Assembly: GCF_001704415.2 (NCBI RefSeq)
Contig: NC_030819.1
Coordinates: forward strand, 32,854,575-32,918,574
Direction of reading: 5' to 3'
DNA: 64,000 nucleotides
From: Capra hircus
Taxonomy: Eukaryota > Chordata > Mammalia > Artiodactyla > Bovidae
Shown: positions 10,863-22,685 of the stretch, in pieces
Numbering within the stretch: the first letter of the stretch is position 1
Layout: each line of letters opens with the position of its first letter
The notes under the pieces: model-generated
What the model saw: the letters and a program-made list of their open reading frames with translations, nothing else
Told to the model about the DNA's origin: nothing
The model's database searches: none
Translations under genes and position numbers: made by a program

Positions 10863-12660
10863 GTTTGTCCTTAGTTCCAGGACAAAGTCATTAATTTCTT
10901 TCAGTTTTATTAGAGACACTGCTGCTTAATGTTAATTAAGCTATTTTCTTTAAATAAAAGTATTTTATCTTTTTAAAAGAGAGATTAAGGAAAACAACAA
11001 AATAGAAATAGCTATAGAAAATCAGGTAGTACTAGAAATTTGAGGGTTTTTTCATTTAATGCTTAACCATTTATGGTGTTCTAATTGAAGAATATAATTT
11101 AATTTATACTAAAGATTCCAATCATATGCGCCAAGATTGGAACCAAAGGTAAATATGTCATTAACTCAGGTTAACTTCTATTTCCTCGATTGATTTTTTT
11201 ATTATATAATTTAGAGAAAATTGTTTTGAATTTGGACTATATTTATTTACATTTAATTACTAAACCCCCACATTGTTCCAAAAATAGATTTATGGAACTT
11301 TTTAAAAAGTCATATTGACGGAGTTACAATGTCTCTTTCAAAGTAACATTAAACATTTCCAACCCCTTCTGCTCCAATTTGCAACTATTCAAGGGTATTG
11401 TAGCTGCCTATATTTCTTGGTATAGAAGAGATAAAATAACCAGAAAAAAAGTACAATAACTCAAATGTTACACTAAGACTGACATGATATAAAAAAATAT
11501 GTTTAATCACTCCACAAAATTTAAAAACTAAATCTAAACATCCGTTAGCATCTATAAGTTTACTTTTGACATTGCATGTATGGGTTTCAATTTCTGAGTC
11601 ACTGTGTTTGTTCTTTTTTCAAGAGATCTGGGAGAAGGACATGCTGGGAGGCTGTGCTGCGTTGCCAGGCACACGGGTTCAGTATTCAGACGTTCCAGTT
11701 CCGTTCTCTGACTTTTCTATTTAATTTTTGTCAATTGCCTTCTAAGCATCCAAACAGCAGACAAGAACATAATGATAAACTCTGTTGAAATGACTGGTTC
11801 CCTCACTACCAGGGAGTTGCCTAAGAACAATTCTGTATTCATCCTTTTCAGGCACAAAGGAAGAAAGAAACCCACCCGAAACGTGACCTGCTGCACAAAA
11901 TACCTTTTGTTATCAATGCAAGTGCTCTTCTGAATCCTCAAACCACCCATTGATAGATATTTTTTCCCACATACATAATTTATGTCACCTAATTAATTTT
12001 TCATAAGTTAAACAACTGTTAATATTAGTTCCCGGCCATCATCAATGGCAAAAATTAACTTTTTTTCCCCCAAATCCACTTGAGAAGCATCCCTTTCTTT
12101 CTTCAATACTGTACAGAGCAGAGACTTAAAATGTCTATAGCCTTCAGTGGAGGAGCAGTCGCCAGAGTCCTTGTTCAGACAAAAGCTTCCACACTGTGAG
12201 CAAGTCTTAGCAGAAGATTGCTTAAGGGGAAATCCTATACCACATGATATATCACTGACCTTTCTCCTCTGTCCTGCTGCATGGAGAACAGAACCCCTCC
12301 TCTGTCTCCATTTATAAAGTATCTGACAATGACTGATAGTTTTATTTTTTCATAGCTGTCATTGCTTGAAAATGTGGCTGCTGTTACATGGAGTAATGGA
12401 GACTACAGAGTGAGTCTGAAAGGAATGGGAAAAAAATCTACACAAATCCTTCATCTGTTAGGATGCATTAAGATCTACTCTCTCCAGTTATGAGCGGCTT
12501 TTAAACTCCTGATACATAACAAGAATGAAGGACAATTATACACTGGAACAAACAGATTTTTGAAATGCAAACTTGGACTGCTCTGGCCCCTGAATGGAAG
12601 GGGAAGATTAGATGTGGGTCAGCACAAGAGGCTTGGATGATTTTTCTCTTTACCTTTATG
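10863..12660. other. Unassigned DNA, mostly AT-rich
   Basis: No repeat family is recognised. Open frames of 70-77 codons near 11576-11950 overlap on both strands and show no domain. A somewhat less AT-rich stretch runs at 12100-12330. I see no gene signal beyond chance. Confidence 0.4.
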
Positions 12661-12675
12661 TAGCTCAGAGATGGG

Positions 12676-12902
12676 CTTCCCGGGCGGCACTAGTGGTAAA
12701 GAACCTGCCGGTCAGTGCAGGAGACACCAGAGATGCAAGTTCGATCCCTGGGTCAAGAAGATCCCCTGGAGGAGGGCATGGCAACCCACTCCAGTATTCT
12801 TGCCTGGAAAATCCCATTGACAGAGGAGCCTGGTGGGCTACAGCCCTTAGGGTCACAAACAGTCAGACACACCTGAAGCTTCTTAGCATGCACTCCTGCA
12901 CA
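12676..12902 (+). mobile_element. Bov-tA SINE
   Basis: The head GGGCTTCCCGGGCGGCACTA with TAGTGGTAAAGAACCTGCC and the B-box GTTCGATCCC is followed by a Bov-A body ending near CTGAAGCTTCTTAGCATGC. The GGCGCTAGTGG-type head marks a different Bov-tA subtype from the copy at 6508. A weak duplication of TCAGAGATGGG type flanks it. Confidence 0.9.
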
Positions 12903-13189
12903 GGTCAAAGATAGGACTAGAATTCCCAATTTGGGATCACATAAGGGACTAGCATTAAAAATAAGGGCCTGATCTCGAGTGAAATAGAAACCCCCTCAGT
13001 CTTGAAATACATGATTGTAAAGCACAAAAAGACCTCCACTCCCACCTCTTTTTCTAAAGTCAAAAAATCCAGTTGATACCCTTTTTAAGTCTCTAGAACT
13101 TGTCCACTTCTTCCATATCCACAGCCAGTACCCTAGTTTCACCATCCTTATCTCTTCCTAGCTTCCTTCCACCACTGGTAACCAGCCAA

Positions 13190-13735
13190 CCTCCACTTTC
13201 CATACTTACAGCAGGAGTCATCATCCTATCACACAAGACAAAATGTGTTGCTTTCCTGCTTAAAATCCTTTCTTAGCTCCCCATTATTCCTGGGATGAAG
13301 TCTAAAGTTTCTAGCAAGGCGTGTGAGGTCCATGGCTTATACCTGACTTCTGCTTACATCTCCAGCTCTGATGCCCTGCATTATACCTGGAGCCTCTGCT
13401 GTACTCTTCTCTGGAAAGCTTCCTGAACTCTGCTTGGCCAGCTCTTCATCAGTGCTTGGAGCTTCAATAGGTTTTTGGGGATGCGTTCTCACCTCCTCTG
13501 TTTGACTTGACTGCCTCTGTCTTTTGTGTTTCCTTATCATCCTTTTTGCTCTCTATCTTAGGGTGCAGCGCCCTGCATTATAATTGTCACTTTATTGCTA
13601 CTTGTCTGTTTTATTCACCAGACCTAATTAATGTTCTTTGTGGTCAGAGATCATGTTCACAGTACAATGCCTGAGCTTCTAACAGCACCTGACCCACAGT
13701 GGATGCTCATCAAATATGGACAGAGGGGAGGATAT
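13190..13735 (+). mobile_element. L2 LINE 3' fragment
   Basis: CCTGCTTAAAATCCTTTCTT, GGGATGAAGTCTAAAGTTTC, GTGAGGTCCATGGCTTATAC, GGTCAGAGATCATGTTC and CCTGACCCACAGTGGATGCT follow the order of the ancient mammalian L2 3' end. It is heavily diverged. The minus-strand 67-codon frame inside (13540-13337) is incidental. Confidence 0.6.
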
Positions 13736-13985
13736 TATGAAGGAGGGAGTGTTTGACAGGGCAGCCTAGAGAAATCAAAATCAAATCTTGTTAAGGAGAT
13801 ACATACGCTTTCAGAGAAGACTCAAATGAATCAGGAAATAAAACCCAAAGGAAAATCAAATAATAGTATAACATTGTTATTATCAATCTTATCATTAACA
13901 TATTTATCTAATAAAATACATTTGAATTTATCAAACATCAAGCTTCACTTTTCCTGGTTCCTAAATTCCTCCTACAATAAAAACC

Positions 13986-14705
13986 TTATGCTATATTCAA
14001 TATCCTGTAATAACTCATAGTGGAAACAAACATGAAAAAGAATGTATGTATGTATATATATATATAATTATTATTTATATTTGACTATAACATTTATATG
14101 TTATATTGATGCTTTCTAACTGTGGTTTGAAACTTTCAAACTGTGGTTATATATTGATGCTTTCAAACTCAGATTTGAAGAATTGATGTTTTTGAATGTG
14201 GTGCTGGAGAAGATTATTGAGAGTCCCTTGAACCCCTAAAGGAAATCAACCCTGAATACTCATTGGAAGGACTGATGCTGAAGCTCCAGTACTTTGGCCG
14301 CCCAATGCGAACAGCCGACTCATTGGAAAATACCCTGATGCTGAGAAAAATTGAGGGCAAAAGGAGAAAAAGGCATAAGAAGATAAGATGGTTGGATGGC
14401 ATCACTGATTTAATGAACATGAACCTGGGCAAACTCCAAGAGATGGTGAGGGACAGGGAAGCCTGGCATGCTACAGTTCATAGGGTGGCAAAGAGTTAGA
14501 CATGATTCGGCAACTGAACATAACATTTGTATATAAACATATTTGACATATTTGAATATATAATATTTATGTAATGTATAATTATATATCTACATATATA
14601 TTTAAATATAGTAAATGCATTTATATATTTCAATGACTGTGCTACACATCTGAAACTAGGACAACATTGGAAATCAACTATATTTCAATAAAATAAATCT
14701 TAAAA
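13986..14705 (+). mobile_element. L1 3'UTR, split by BovB
   Basis: ATATTCAATATCCTGTAATA with AATAACTCATAGTGG and a (TA)-rich run form the left part. GTGCTACACATCTGAAACTA, GGAAATCAACTATATTTCAA and AATAAAATAAAT form the terminal right part (14630-14705). BovB 14096-14519 was inserted between them. Confidence 0.65.
14096..14519 (+). mobile_element. BovB LINE, 5'-truncated, reiterated 5' end
   Basis: From 14181 the sense BovB C-terminal coding sequence is clear (plus frame with LMLKLQYFGRPMRTADSLE, WLDGITDLMNMNLGKL), and it ends in the older-subfamily tail CGGCAACTGAAC. Upstream, 14105-14175 repeats pieces of the same TTGATGCTTTTGAACTGTGG block. ATAACATTT at 14087-14095 and 14520-14528 supports one insertion covering the reiterated part. 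Confidence 0.88.
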
Positions 14706-15060
14706 ACATATGTATATAATCTTGTGAATTCTCCTAAAAGTTTATGTCCTTCAGTATTGTGTGGTATATGGGAAAGAGGTGGCATTTAGTAAGAAAATGT
14801 ATTTCATTTTAGGTTAATTTACTATTAAAGATTTATTTCAGGGTTTATTTATAGCCTTTAATAGTATCCATTACTCTATAACTAAAGAAAATTAATTTTT
14901 ACATTTAAGCAATGCTTGTTATTGATTTACTTTAAATTAATTATGCAAGGAGAAAATACTACCTGTTAACTACAAATTTGTTTATACTTGCTACATCATA
15001 TTTGTTTGGGGGGAACAAATACTTATTAAAGTAGATGGAAATTTAGCTGTTATGTGGTTA
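14706..15060. other. Unassigned AT-rich DNA
   Basis: No repeat or gene is recognised; A+T is high throughout. Confidence 0.4.
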
Positions 15061-15064
15061 ATAT

Positions 15065-15109
15065 AAACAGCAGCAGCAGCAGCATTCTTTACACACACAC
15101 ACACACACA
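15065..15109. repeat. (CAG)n then (CA)n microsatellite
   Basis: Six CAG-type units are followed by ATTCTTT and an (AC)n run. Similar but shorter sequence recurs on the far side of the next SINE (15328-15360). Confidence 0.9.
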
Positions 15110-15127
15110 TTCACAAACATACTTCTT

Positions 15128-15332
15128 CACTGTTGGCTCAGTGGTAAAGAATCTGCCTTCAGTGAGGAGACACAGGAGACACGAATTCGATTCTTGGGCC
15201 ATGAAGATCCGCTGGAGAAGGAAATGGCAACCCACTCCAGCATTCTCGCCTTGCAAATCCCATGGACAGAGGAGCCTGGTGGGCTACAGTCCATGTGGTC
15301 ACAAAGAGTCGGAAACTACTGAGTAGCTAAAC
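15128..15332 (+). mobile_element. Bov-tA SINE
   Basis: TTGGCTCAGTGGTAAAGAAT and a mutated B-box ATTCGATTCT make up the head. The body has CAACCCACTCCAGCATTCTC and GGGCTACAGTCCATGTGGTC, and the tail is CAGCAGCAACAG. Both sides carry CAG-rich plus TTCTTTACACACACAC sequence. Confidence 0.92.
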
Positions 15333-15958
15333 AGCAGCAACAGTGTTCTTTACACACACACTTCTTAGTCTAACACAGTGAAACTTACTTGACACTTACT
15401 AGTCTACCGCAGGTGTCCTTCATCAGCCTGCTACCTTCCATGCAGGGATACAGGGACTCAAGTTGTTTCCACCTTGTGGCCCCACCATCTATTCATGTTA
15501 ATATTTGCACACAGAGAAGAGAGCAAAATACTATATCTGGATGATAGTGTACTTATTTTGTGCTCATAGTAGACTTTGAACTTTTTAAATAACAATTTTA
15601 AGCAAAGGTTAATATTGTTCATGTTACAACATTCCAGATTAAGTCAGTGATTCCATATCGATACAATGAAGTTTAAGTGCTGTATGTCAGTTCATTGTGT
15701 AACTTTCAAGTGTGTATTGTTTGAGTGCAGGGATGAGAGGAAGAAGGAGCAGGAGTTTGTGGCATCTTGTTTTCACACAGAAGAGAAGATCTGGTTGAAC
15801 TCTCAAGACAAGATCTAGTTCCATCTCCTCTCTTTCCATAAATAATTGACTGGCCCATCCTAGGCCTGCACCCTAAGAGCAGGGTTTATACACAATTTTA
15901 GCAGTCTATCACAGTGCCTAGCATAGCATAGGCATACTAGAGAGACTCTTGCTGAGAG
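15333..15958. other. Unassigned DNA
   Basis: No confident repeat or gene is seen. It includes a moderately GC stretch at 15400-15490. Confidence 0.4.
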
Positions 15959-16667
15959 TGAAACAGGAGAGTGAAAAAGCTGGTTTAAAAACTCAACATT
16001 CAATAAATGAAGATTATGGCATCCAGTTCCATCACTTCATGGCAAATTGATGGGGCAAAAGAGGAAGCAGTGACAGATTTCATTTTCTTTGGTCCAAAAT
16101 CACTGCAGATGGTGACTGCAGCCACAAAATTAAAAGGCGCTTGCTCCTTGGGAGAAAAGCTATGACCAACCTAGGCAGCATATTAAAAAGCAGAGACATG
16201 ACTTTGCCAACAAAGGTCTGTCTAGTCAAGGGTATGGTTTTTCCAGTAGTCATGTATGGATGTGAGAGTTGGACTATAAAGAAAGCTGAGTGCCGAAAAA
16301 TTGATACTTTTGAACTATGGCATTGGAGAATACTCTTGAGAGTCTTTTGGACAGCAAGGAGATCCAACCAGTCCATCCTAAAAGAAATTAACCCTGAATA
16401 TTCACTGGAAAGACTGATGCAAAAGCTGAAGCTCCAATACTTTGGCCACCTGATGAGAAGAGCCGACTCATTGGAAAAGACCCTGATGCTGGGAAAGACT
16501 GAGGCCAGGAAGAGAAGGGGACGACAGAGGATGAGATGGTTGGACAGCATCACTGACTCAGTGGACATGAATTTGAGCAAACTCTGGGAGATAGTGAAGG
16601 ACCGAGAAGCCTGGTGTGCTGCAGTTCATGGGACTGTAGAAAGTCAGACACGACTTAGCATTTGAAC
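15959..16667 (+). mobile_element. BovB LINE, 5'-truncated (~710 bp), long reading frame
   Basis: It begins in the sense RT thumb region (GGAGAGTGAAAAAGCTGG) and reads to the terminus TCAGACACGACTTAGCATTT. The plus frame 16141-16665 (174 codons) holds GMVFPVVMYGCESWTIKKAE, TARRSNQSILKEINPEYSLE and LRKLQYFGHLM-type blocks of the BovB C-terminus. The catalytic core is absent, so it encodes no active enzyme. Confidence 0.93.
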
Positions 16668-17235
16668 AACACTGAGTAACAAATTACCACAAGTTTGGTG
16701 ATTTGGAGCACCGTCCATCATCCACTCTTTACCTCACAGTTACGGAGGTCAGAAGGCCAGGTAGGCTCAAGTGGATTCTATCCTTAGAGAAGCAAAAAAG
16801 CAAAATCGAGGTATCAACCCTGTTATCTGAAAGCTCTAGGGAACACACCTCCAGGCTTTCAGACTGTTGGCAGAATTCAGTCTCTGTGATTATCAGGTAG
16901 AGGTTTCTCTTTCCTTGGGGACCCATATTCCTTGCCATGTGGCCCTTTCCACCTTCAAGCCAGCAATACTTTCTCAAATCCTCCTCACACTTAGAATCTC
17001 TCTCAGTTCTTTTTTGCCAGCAGGAGAAAACTCTGCTCTTAAAGGGTTCCTGTAATTAGGTTAGCCTTGCTCAGTAATCTCTCCACTGTAAGGTGAAGAG
17101 ATTAGGAACCTTAATTATGTCTGCTGAATGCCTTTCACCACATAGCATAATCACAGGTGTATATCAAGTGCAAAGGCCAGGATGGCCATGTTAGAATTCT
17201 GCTTAGCACAATAGGGGATGTGATTTATAACTCCT
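16668..17235 (-). mobile_element. Old LTR-type (MaLR-like) repeat
   Basis: GAGTAACAAATTACCACAAG, CAGTTACGGAGGTCAGAAGG, GGCAGAATTCAGTCTCTGTG and TTAGGAACCTTAATTATGTC follow the order of a common old mammalian LTR-type repeat read in antisense. No internal gene is present. Class assignment is tentative. Confidence 0.45.
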
Positions 17236-17780
17236 CCCACTGTAGTGCTTTCCAGTGGCTATTGCTTTGTGGACAAACAGATTCTTCTTGATGTCAAGTC
17301 TTAGGTGTACGCCACGAGGGCTTGTTCTGCCTTTTGTGGGTTAGTGCTCCCAAGCAAGCCTAAACTAGCATGCTTCCCCTCTGGGGCAAAGGGGACATCC
17401 TTTTCTCTAGTTCATACGGGTGAACATAGAGAGACCTTCTGAAAGGGGTTAACTTTTCTCTTCAACTCTCAACATGGTTCTACTTAGAGATTAATTGCTC
17501 AGCATTTCTTAAGTCTTCAAAATCTTTTTTCTTCTCCTTCTACGTGCTTCCCCCTGGGTAATCACAATAGTCTTTAAACAGCAGTGTGAAGTAAGACTAT
17601 GCTACACAGTTCTGATCACTTTTCTAAGCTCCAGACTGCCTTCCTTACACATACCCTTCAATTTTCTTAAGGTACGTAATTCTTACTTTTCATTTTTCCA
17701 TACTCCAAACTTCTTCTCTCCACCTTCCTCAAGTCAGTAACTGGCAATACTGCCAAGCTAACTTTTCAAGCCAAAAGTCT
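17236..17780. other. Unassigned DNA
   Basis: Mixed composition, with no open frame of note and no recognised repeat. Confidence 0.4.
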
Positions 17781-18040
17781 ATGCTGCTGCTGCTGCTGCT
17801 AAGTCACTTCAGTCGTGTCCGACTCTGTGCGATCCCATAGACGGCAGCCCGCCAGGCTCCCCCGTCCCTGGGATTCTCCAGGCAAGAACACTGGAGTGGG
17901 TTGCCATTTCCTTCTCCAATGCATGAAAGTGAAAAGTGAAAGGGAAGTCGCTCAGTCGTGTCCAACTAGTAGCGACCCCATGGACCACAGCCCACCAGGC
18001 TCCTCTGTCCATGGGATTTTCCAGGCAAGAGTTCTGGAGT
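17781..18040 (-). mobile_element. Bov-A2 dimeric SINE, 5' end shortened
   Basis: It opens with the antisense (CTG)n tail and GTCACTTCAGTCGTGTCCGA, with the first monomer reading to CCTTCTCCAATGCATGAAAG. The second monomer stops at GCAAGAGTTCTGGAGTCCCC, so the last ~25 bases of the 5' end are missing. Confidence 0.94.
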
Positions 18041-18604
18041 CCCCAATCCCTCTCTTCTCTCTGTTATCAAAATTCCATCAACAATCTTGTTTTCATTATC
18101 TTTAATTTTTAAAACAATCTACTTCTGAATAATAGAATTATATTATCACTGTTTTGCACCACCAATTAACTAAGGTGTCTGAATAAAGTTATCAGCAATT
18201 GCTAGCATCAAGAGACAAGCAGATATTATATGCCTCCTGATGGAAATATAACTGCCTAAGAAAAGAAATCAAACTTTAATCCAATTAATAAAATTCTCTG
18301 TATGCCAATTTTCAGAAGATACAGGGGATAGAGGAACATATTAATATAAAATGACACCATTATAGTGCCATTAAGAAAATCCAAACTGATGAATACTCTT
18401 CAGGAAGTGACTCAACAAATAAATTACAGGGAAAAGAAAAAATATTAGGTCTAGCTACCCTGAGGTTCTTTTTGTCCCTCAAATATGTCATGCTTGTCCC
18501 CGTCTCATGGTCTTTGTCTCAGCAATCCTCTCTGCATGAGAGGCTCTTTCTCTTACCCTCTTTCAGACTGGCTTCATATTCTGGTTTTAGGAAGAGTTTC
18601 TCGC
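18041..18604. other. Unassigned AT-rich DNA
   Basis: No recognised repeat or gene. Confidence 0.4.
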
Positions 18605-18776
18605 TGTATGCTCAGTCACTTCAGTTGTGTCTCACTCTGTCCCTGGGATTCTTCAGGTAAGAACAGTGGAGTGAGCTTCCATGCCCTCTTCCAAGGGATC
18701 CTCCTGACCCAGAGAAGTAACCTGATTCTCCTGCACTGGAGGCAGATTCTTGACCGCTGAGCCACAGGGGAAGCCT
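18605..18776 (-). mobile_element. Bov-tA SINE with internal deletion
   Basis: Antisense Bov-tA tail (CAGTCACTTCAGTTGTGTCT) is joined directly to TGTCCCTGGGATTCTTCAGG, skipping ~40 bases of the body (the GCGACCCCATGGACTG block). It ends with the reversed head GCTGAGCCACAGGGGAAGCC. Confidence 0.9.
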
Positions 18777-19084
18777 CAGCCTTTCTCACAACCACTGAAT
18801 AAAAGGAGCCATTCCACCCTTGCTTATTACAAGAACTTGTTTTTATCAGTGATATCTAGGTAGCTAGTTTGCTAATCTATTACCATTTTCATCCACTAAG
18901 AAGCTTTATTAGAAGATGTTTCAGTATTGTATCCCCTGGGTCTAGAACAGTCATGCAAATTTTATTTGAATGAACGAATGAATTTACATAGGATCTAATT
19001 TTCCACTCCAATTCTACATTCTTATGAATCTTGTTTCAATGAGTTATGTGACCAGAAAGATTCAACATGAAAGAGTTAATCTCT

Positions 19085-19190
19085 CACACTGTAAGTGTGC
19101 AGCTTTGGAAATTAACATCTCCAAGCCTCTGTCTGCTCCTCTGTAAAATGAGGATCCTACTAGGTTGTGAGCATGGTGTGAATTATTATT
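19085..19190 (+). mobile_element. MIR SINE fragment
   Basis: CTCCAAGCCTCTGTCTGCTC and CTCTGTAAAATGAGGATCCT are the MIR core. It is short and diverged. Confidence 0.55.
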
Positions 19191-19259
19191 CCCTGTCTTT
19201 CTCATGATGAGCCAAGCCACCGACTCCTTAACTAGTTTGTATGTTTGTTCCAACCCATC

Positions 19260-20060
19260 CTTCACACTGGAGCCAGGGTTATCTTAAGAAAAATTAGATC
19301 ATGTTCTATCAGTACTTGAAAGCCTTCAACAGCTTCCTGTTGCTTTTTAACATACACTCTAGGCCCTGTGTGATCTGGCCTCGTTCCACATCCCCAGTCA
19401 TCTTTGTGGAATTCTTCCAGATACCTCCCTGGCTCTCACATCCTCCAAGAACCATTCTCTGTCCAGAGTACCCATTCTCTCTTCTTCTCCAGCTCTGTCT
19501 GCTCATCCTTCACATTGCAGCACTTTCTCAGAGCAGGTCAGGACACCAGATCTTGTAGTGTCCTTTTCTATTGTTAATAGTTCTTATCACATCTTTTAAT
19601 TGTAGGTATATTTATATTTGGACTTCCCAGGTGGCTCAGTGGTAGAGAATCTGTGTGCAGCGCACGAGACAGAGGTTCGATCCCCAGGTCATTGGGAAGA
19701 TCCCCAATGAAGGAAATGGCAACCCACTCCAATATTCTTGCCTGGGAAATCTCATGGACAAAGAAGCCTGGTAAGCTACAGTTCATGGGGTTGCAAAGAG
19801 TCAGATAGGACTTAGATGGGACAACAATAACAGCAGTCATATTTATTTAGGTTATATAGCATATGATTAATATCTGTCTCATCCTTGTTATGAGATCAAA
19901 GATCATGTTGTTTTACTCACCACTGCTTCCTAATACTATCACAGTACCAGGCGCTTTCTAGGCTCAATATATATCTATAGAATAAAGGGATGAATGAACA
20001 AATGAATCCCTATCCTATGTCTCACCACATAGTAAGTCCTCAATAAAGGAAACGCTTATG
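19260..20060 (+). mobile_element. L2 LINE 3' region, split by Bov-tA
   Basis: GAAAGCCTTCAACAGCTTCC, GGCCCTGTGTGATCTGGCCT and CATCCTCCAAGAACCATTCT on the left, and GAGATCAAAGATCATGTTG, TATCACAGTACCAGGCGCTT and GGGATGAATGAACAAATGAA on the right, follow the L2 3' order. The Bov-tA at 19620-19838 separates the halves. Confidence 0.65.
19620..19838 (+). mobile_element. Bov-tA SINE
   Basis: GGACTTCCCAGGTGGCTCAG head, B-box GGTTCGATCC, a Bov-A body with TTCTTGCCTGGGAAATCTCA, and an end near GACAACAATAACAGCAG. An ATATTTAT-type short duplication is possible but weak. Confidence 0.93.
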
Positions 20061-22105
20061 GTAAAGATGGAAATATGTAATGGTGGTAGTTCACTTAACA
20101 TTAACCAGAAGGGTCAGGTGAAGGAGGTCATACAACCAGATCTTTGGAATTATCTATGTCTCATATACCCCTGTTGCAGGCAGAGAACTGGACGGAGGCT
20201 TCCCACACACTCACTGTGACCCTGGTGCTCACACCTCTGGTTTGACAGCCTGATTCTTCATTTCCTCTCTGACCCTGCCATGGCCATCTAACTCAGCTTG
20301 CCTTAGGTTTCTTATTGCTCTCACTTCCTGTTTGCTTACTCAGTATTATACCACATCCTGATTTCTATGTTTGCCCCTCAGCCTGGTAAACCTAAAACTG
20401 ACTTCTCTGGTGACCTCCTGGCTTTCTAGGGTTTAAAATCCTGCTCTAACCTTTGACTAAATGAGGGCACTACAGCTCCCTGACATGAATAATGAGATGA
20501 AATCATAAAAATGAAATACAATATTCTCTTTTTGTAAAATAGAAATAGTAGGAATGCTTCCTGGTATCTAACACATTTACTAAATCATGATATCACATCA
20601 GCATATTTCACAAAAGTATTTTATTCATAAACTCTTATTTAACAAAATTTCTTGGTTTATTTCCCAAGAAAATATTTGTGTTTAATATTTGTGTTTAATT
20701 TGTGTTTAAACTCTATTGTCTCCCATCCACCTGAATGCCTTCCTTTATAGATTAAACAATTTCTCAAGGTCATCTTATATTGTATTCTGACTTCTGAAAC
20801 AATAACTTAGTAATAATTGATGCTTAGTTTAGTCTTAACTGAAAACTTGATTAGGAAATTGTTGACTATGCTTTCTATCAGATTTATTCATTGAAGATCA
20901 CCATGAGTCCAATCATTATTTATGTGTTTAAAGTTTTTAAAATATCAATTATGTGAAATATTTAAAATGGGACTGGAGAGTCTTTAGTAATATTAAAACA
21001 TTCTTTCTCTAGGAGTAGATTTGAATTTGCATCCCCTCAGAGACAAATCTCCACTAGATAAAACATAAGAAATGCTGTTTAAGGATTATTCTTTTATCAC
21101 CTATAAGATTAGGTAAACTGACATATGATGTGCTTTTTTTTCTTACATTGTGATTTATTGATCCTTTATTTACAGAATCTATAGAATTTTCAGTCTGAAT
21201 ACAATTCATTTTTTTGCATCCAAGTTATTTTCCTATTTGATACATAGCAGTTTCTGTCCTAATGTAGCCTCTTGATTTAGGATTCCTTTTAAATATTATT
21301 TTAAAATCTGCAGTGTGTGAAGGAAAATAGATTCATATTTTAATGGTGGCTAGGTATAGCTTCCACTTGAACTTTATATGGAAAGCACAAGAAAAGAGCT
21401 CCTTTCGCTTCAGAATGGTTGTCATGTCTTTCATAAGAAAACAAGAAATCAGACGGCATCTTGGGATGTTGTGTCTTGAAAACAGTCCATTTTTTCATGC
21501 CAAGAGTCATCTGCAGAGACACAGAGGCAGCTGCAGACTCGTCCCACAGCTGAGAACAGACTTCCCAAGGATCCTGATGAGGTTGCTGCCTGCAGTCCGT
21601 GGGGTCATGGCTGACCTCTGACCCCTCCTGACAGCCAGCACTCTTGTCATCCTGCTTGGCAACAAGTCAAATGAGGCTCTAATTATGCTGCAGACAACGG
21701 GCTGCAATTATACATTCAAGTCCAGGAGTCTGGAAGGAGGGTGATGACTGTGGCTGGAAAGGGATGAGGAGAAGTCAAAAAGTCACAAGACAAACCGCTT
21801 TTTGATACTTTTCTCTAAAAAAGCATGACTGTAATGTGTGCTCCCTGAAGAGCAGGATCAAACCACAGTGCAGCGCAACTGTTCTCTGATTTAAAACACC
21901 ACAAAAACATGACTTTTTGATGGAGATACACCAGAGGCCATGTGACTGTCTAATAAATCAAAGGAACCACGATGGTTCCCAGAAGTTCCTGTGCAAATGG
22001 TGTTTACTGATTCTAATTCATTTTAACGAAACAAACAAAAATAGATTAAGAAGAAGAATGGAGCAGACTAGGACTGGGAGACATGTGGCATATGACCATA
22101 GTTTT
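20061..22105. other. Unassigned DNA (~2 kb)
   Basis: Mixed composition. TGTGTTTAATATTTGTGTTTAATT-type local repetition lies at 20680-20705. Open frames near 21343-21707 overlap on opposite strands and show no domain. 21500-21720 is the least AT-rich part. No gene is supported. Confidence 0.4.
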
Positions 22106-22114
22106 CTTTACTTC

Positions 22115-22673
22115 AAAGTTTTTTTTTTTAATTGAAGTATAGTTAATTTACAATGTTGTGTTAGTCACAAGTATACAGAAAAGTGATTCAGAAATAGTCT
22201 CTTTCAGATTCTTTTCCATTATAGGTTATTATAAGGTATTGAGTATAGTTCCCCGTGCAGTACTGTGTGTATGTATGTATGTGTGGAGTGTGTCTCTTTG
22301 TGACCCCATGGGCTGTAGCCCATCAGGCTTCTCTGCCCATGGAATTTTCCAGGCAAGAACACTGGAGCAGATTGCCATTTCCTACTCCAGAGAATCTTCC
22401 TGACCCAGAAATCAAACCTATGTCTCTTGTGTCTCCTATATTGGGGGCAGGATTCTTTATCACTACATCACCTGGGAAGCCCTGTGCTATAGAGTAAGTC
22501 CTTGTAATTTACATGTTTTGTATGTAGTAGTGTTTATATGTTAATCCCAAACCACTCCCATCCGCTTGGGTAACCATAAGTTTGTTTTCTATATCTATTA
22601 GTCTGATCCTGTTTTGTAGATATGTATTTTAGATTCCACATGTCATATGATATTACATATCATGTAGGTGATA
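22115..22673 (-). mobile_element. L1 3'UTR, antisense, carrying a SINE
   Basis: TTTAATTGAAGTATAGTTAA, TTCTTTTCCATTATAGGTTA and GGTATTGAGTATAGTTCCC, then after the SINE GGTAACCATAAGTTTGTTTT and TAGATTCCACATGTCATATG, match the older artiodactyl L1 3'UTR in reverse. It contains no coding part. Confidence 0.75.
22264..22482 (-). mobile_element. Bov-tA SINE inside L1
   Basis: Antisense body TGACCCCATGGGCTGTAGCC, CCAGGCAAGAACACTGGAGC, and the reversed head ending CACCTGGGAAGCCC. (ATGT)n sequence at the 3' tail side (22266-22284) replaces the usual tail. L1 sequence resumes at TGTGCTATAGAG. Confidence 0.9.
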
Positions 22674-22685
22674 TATGATATATGG

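Noticed and set aside
15065..15085. (CAG)n as a coding polyglutamine tract
   Set aside because: CAG runs here and at 5273, 17781, 25223 and 26003 belong to Bov-A SINE tails or their surroundings, with no exon around them.
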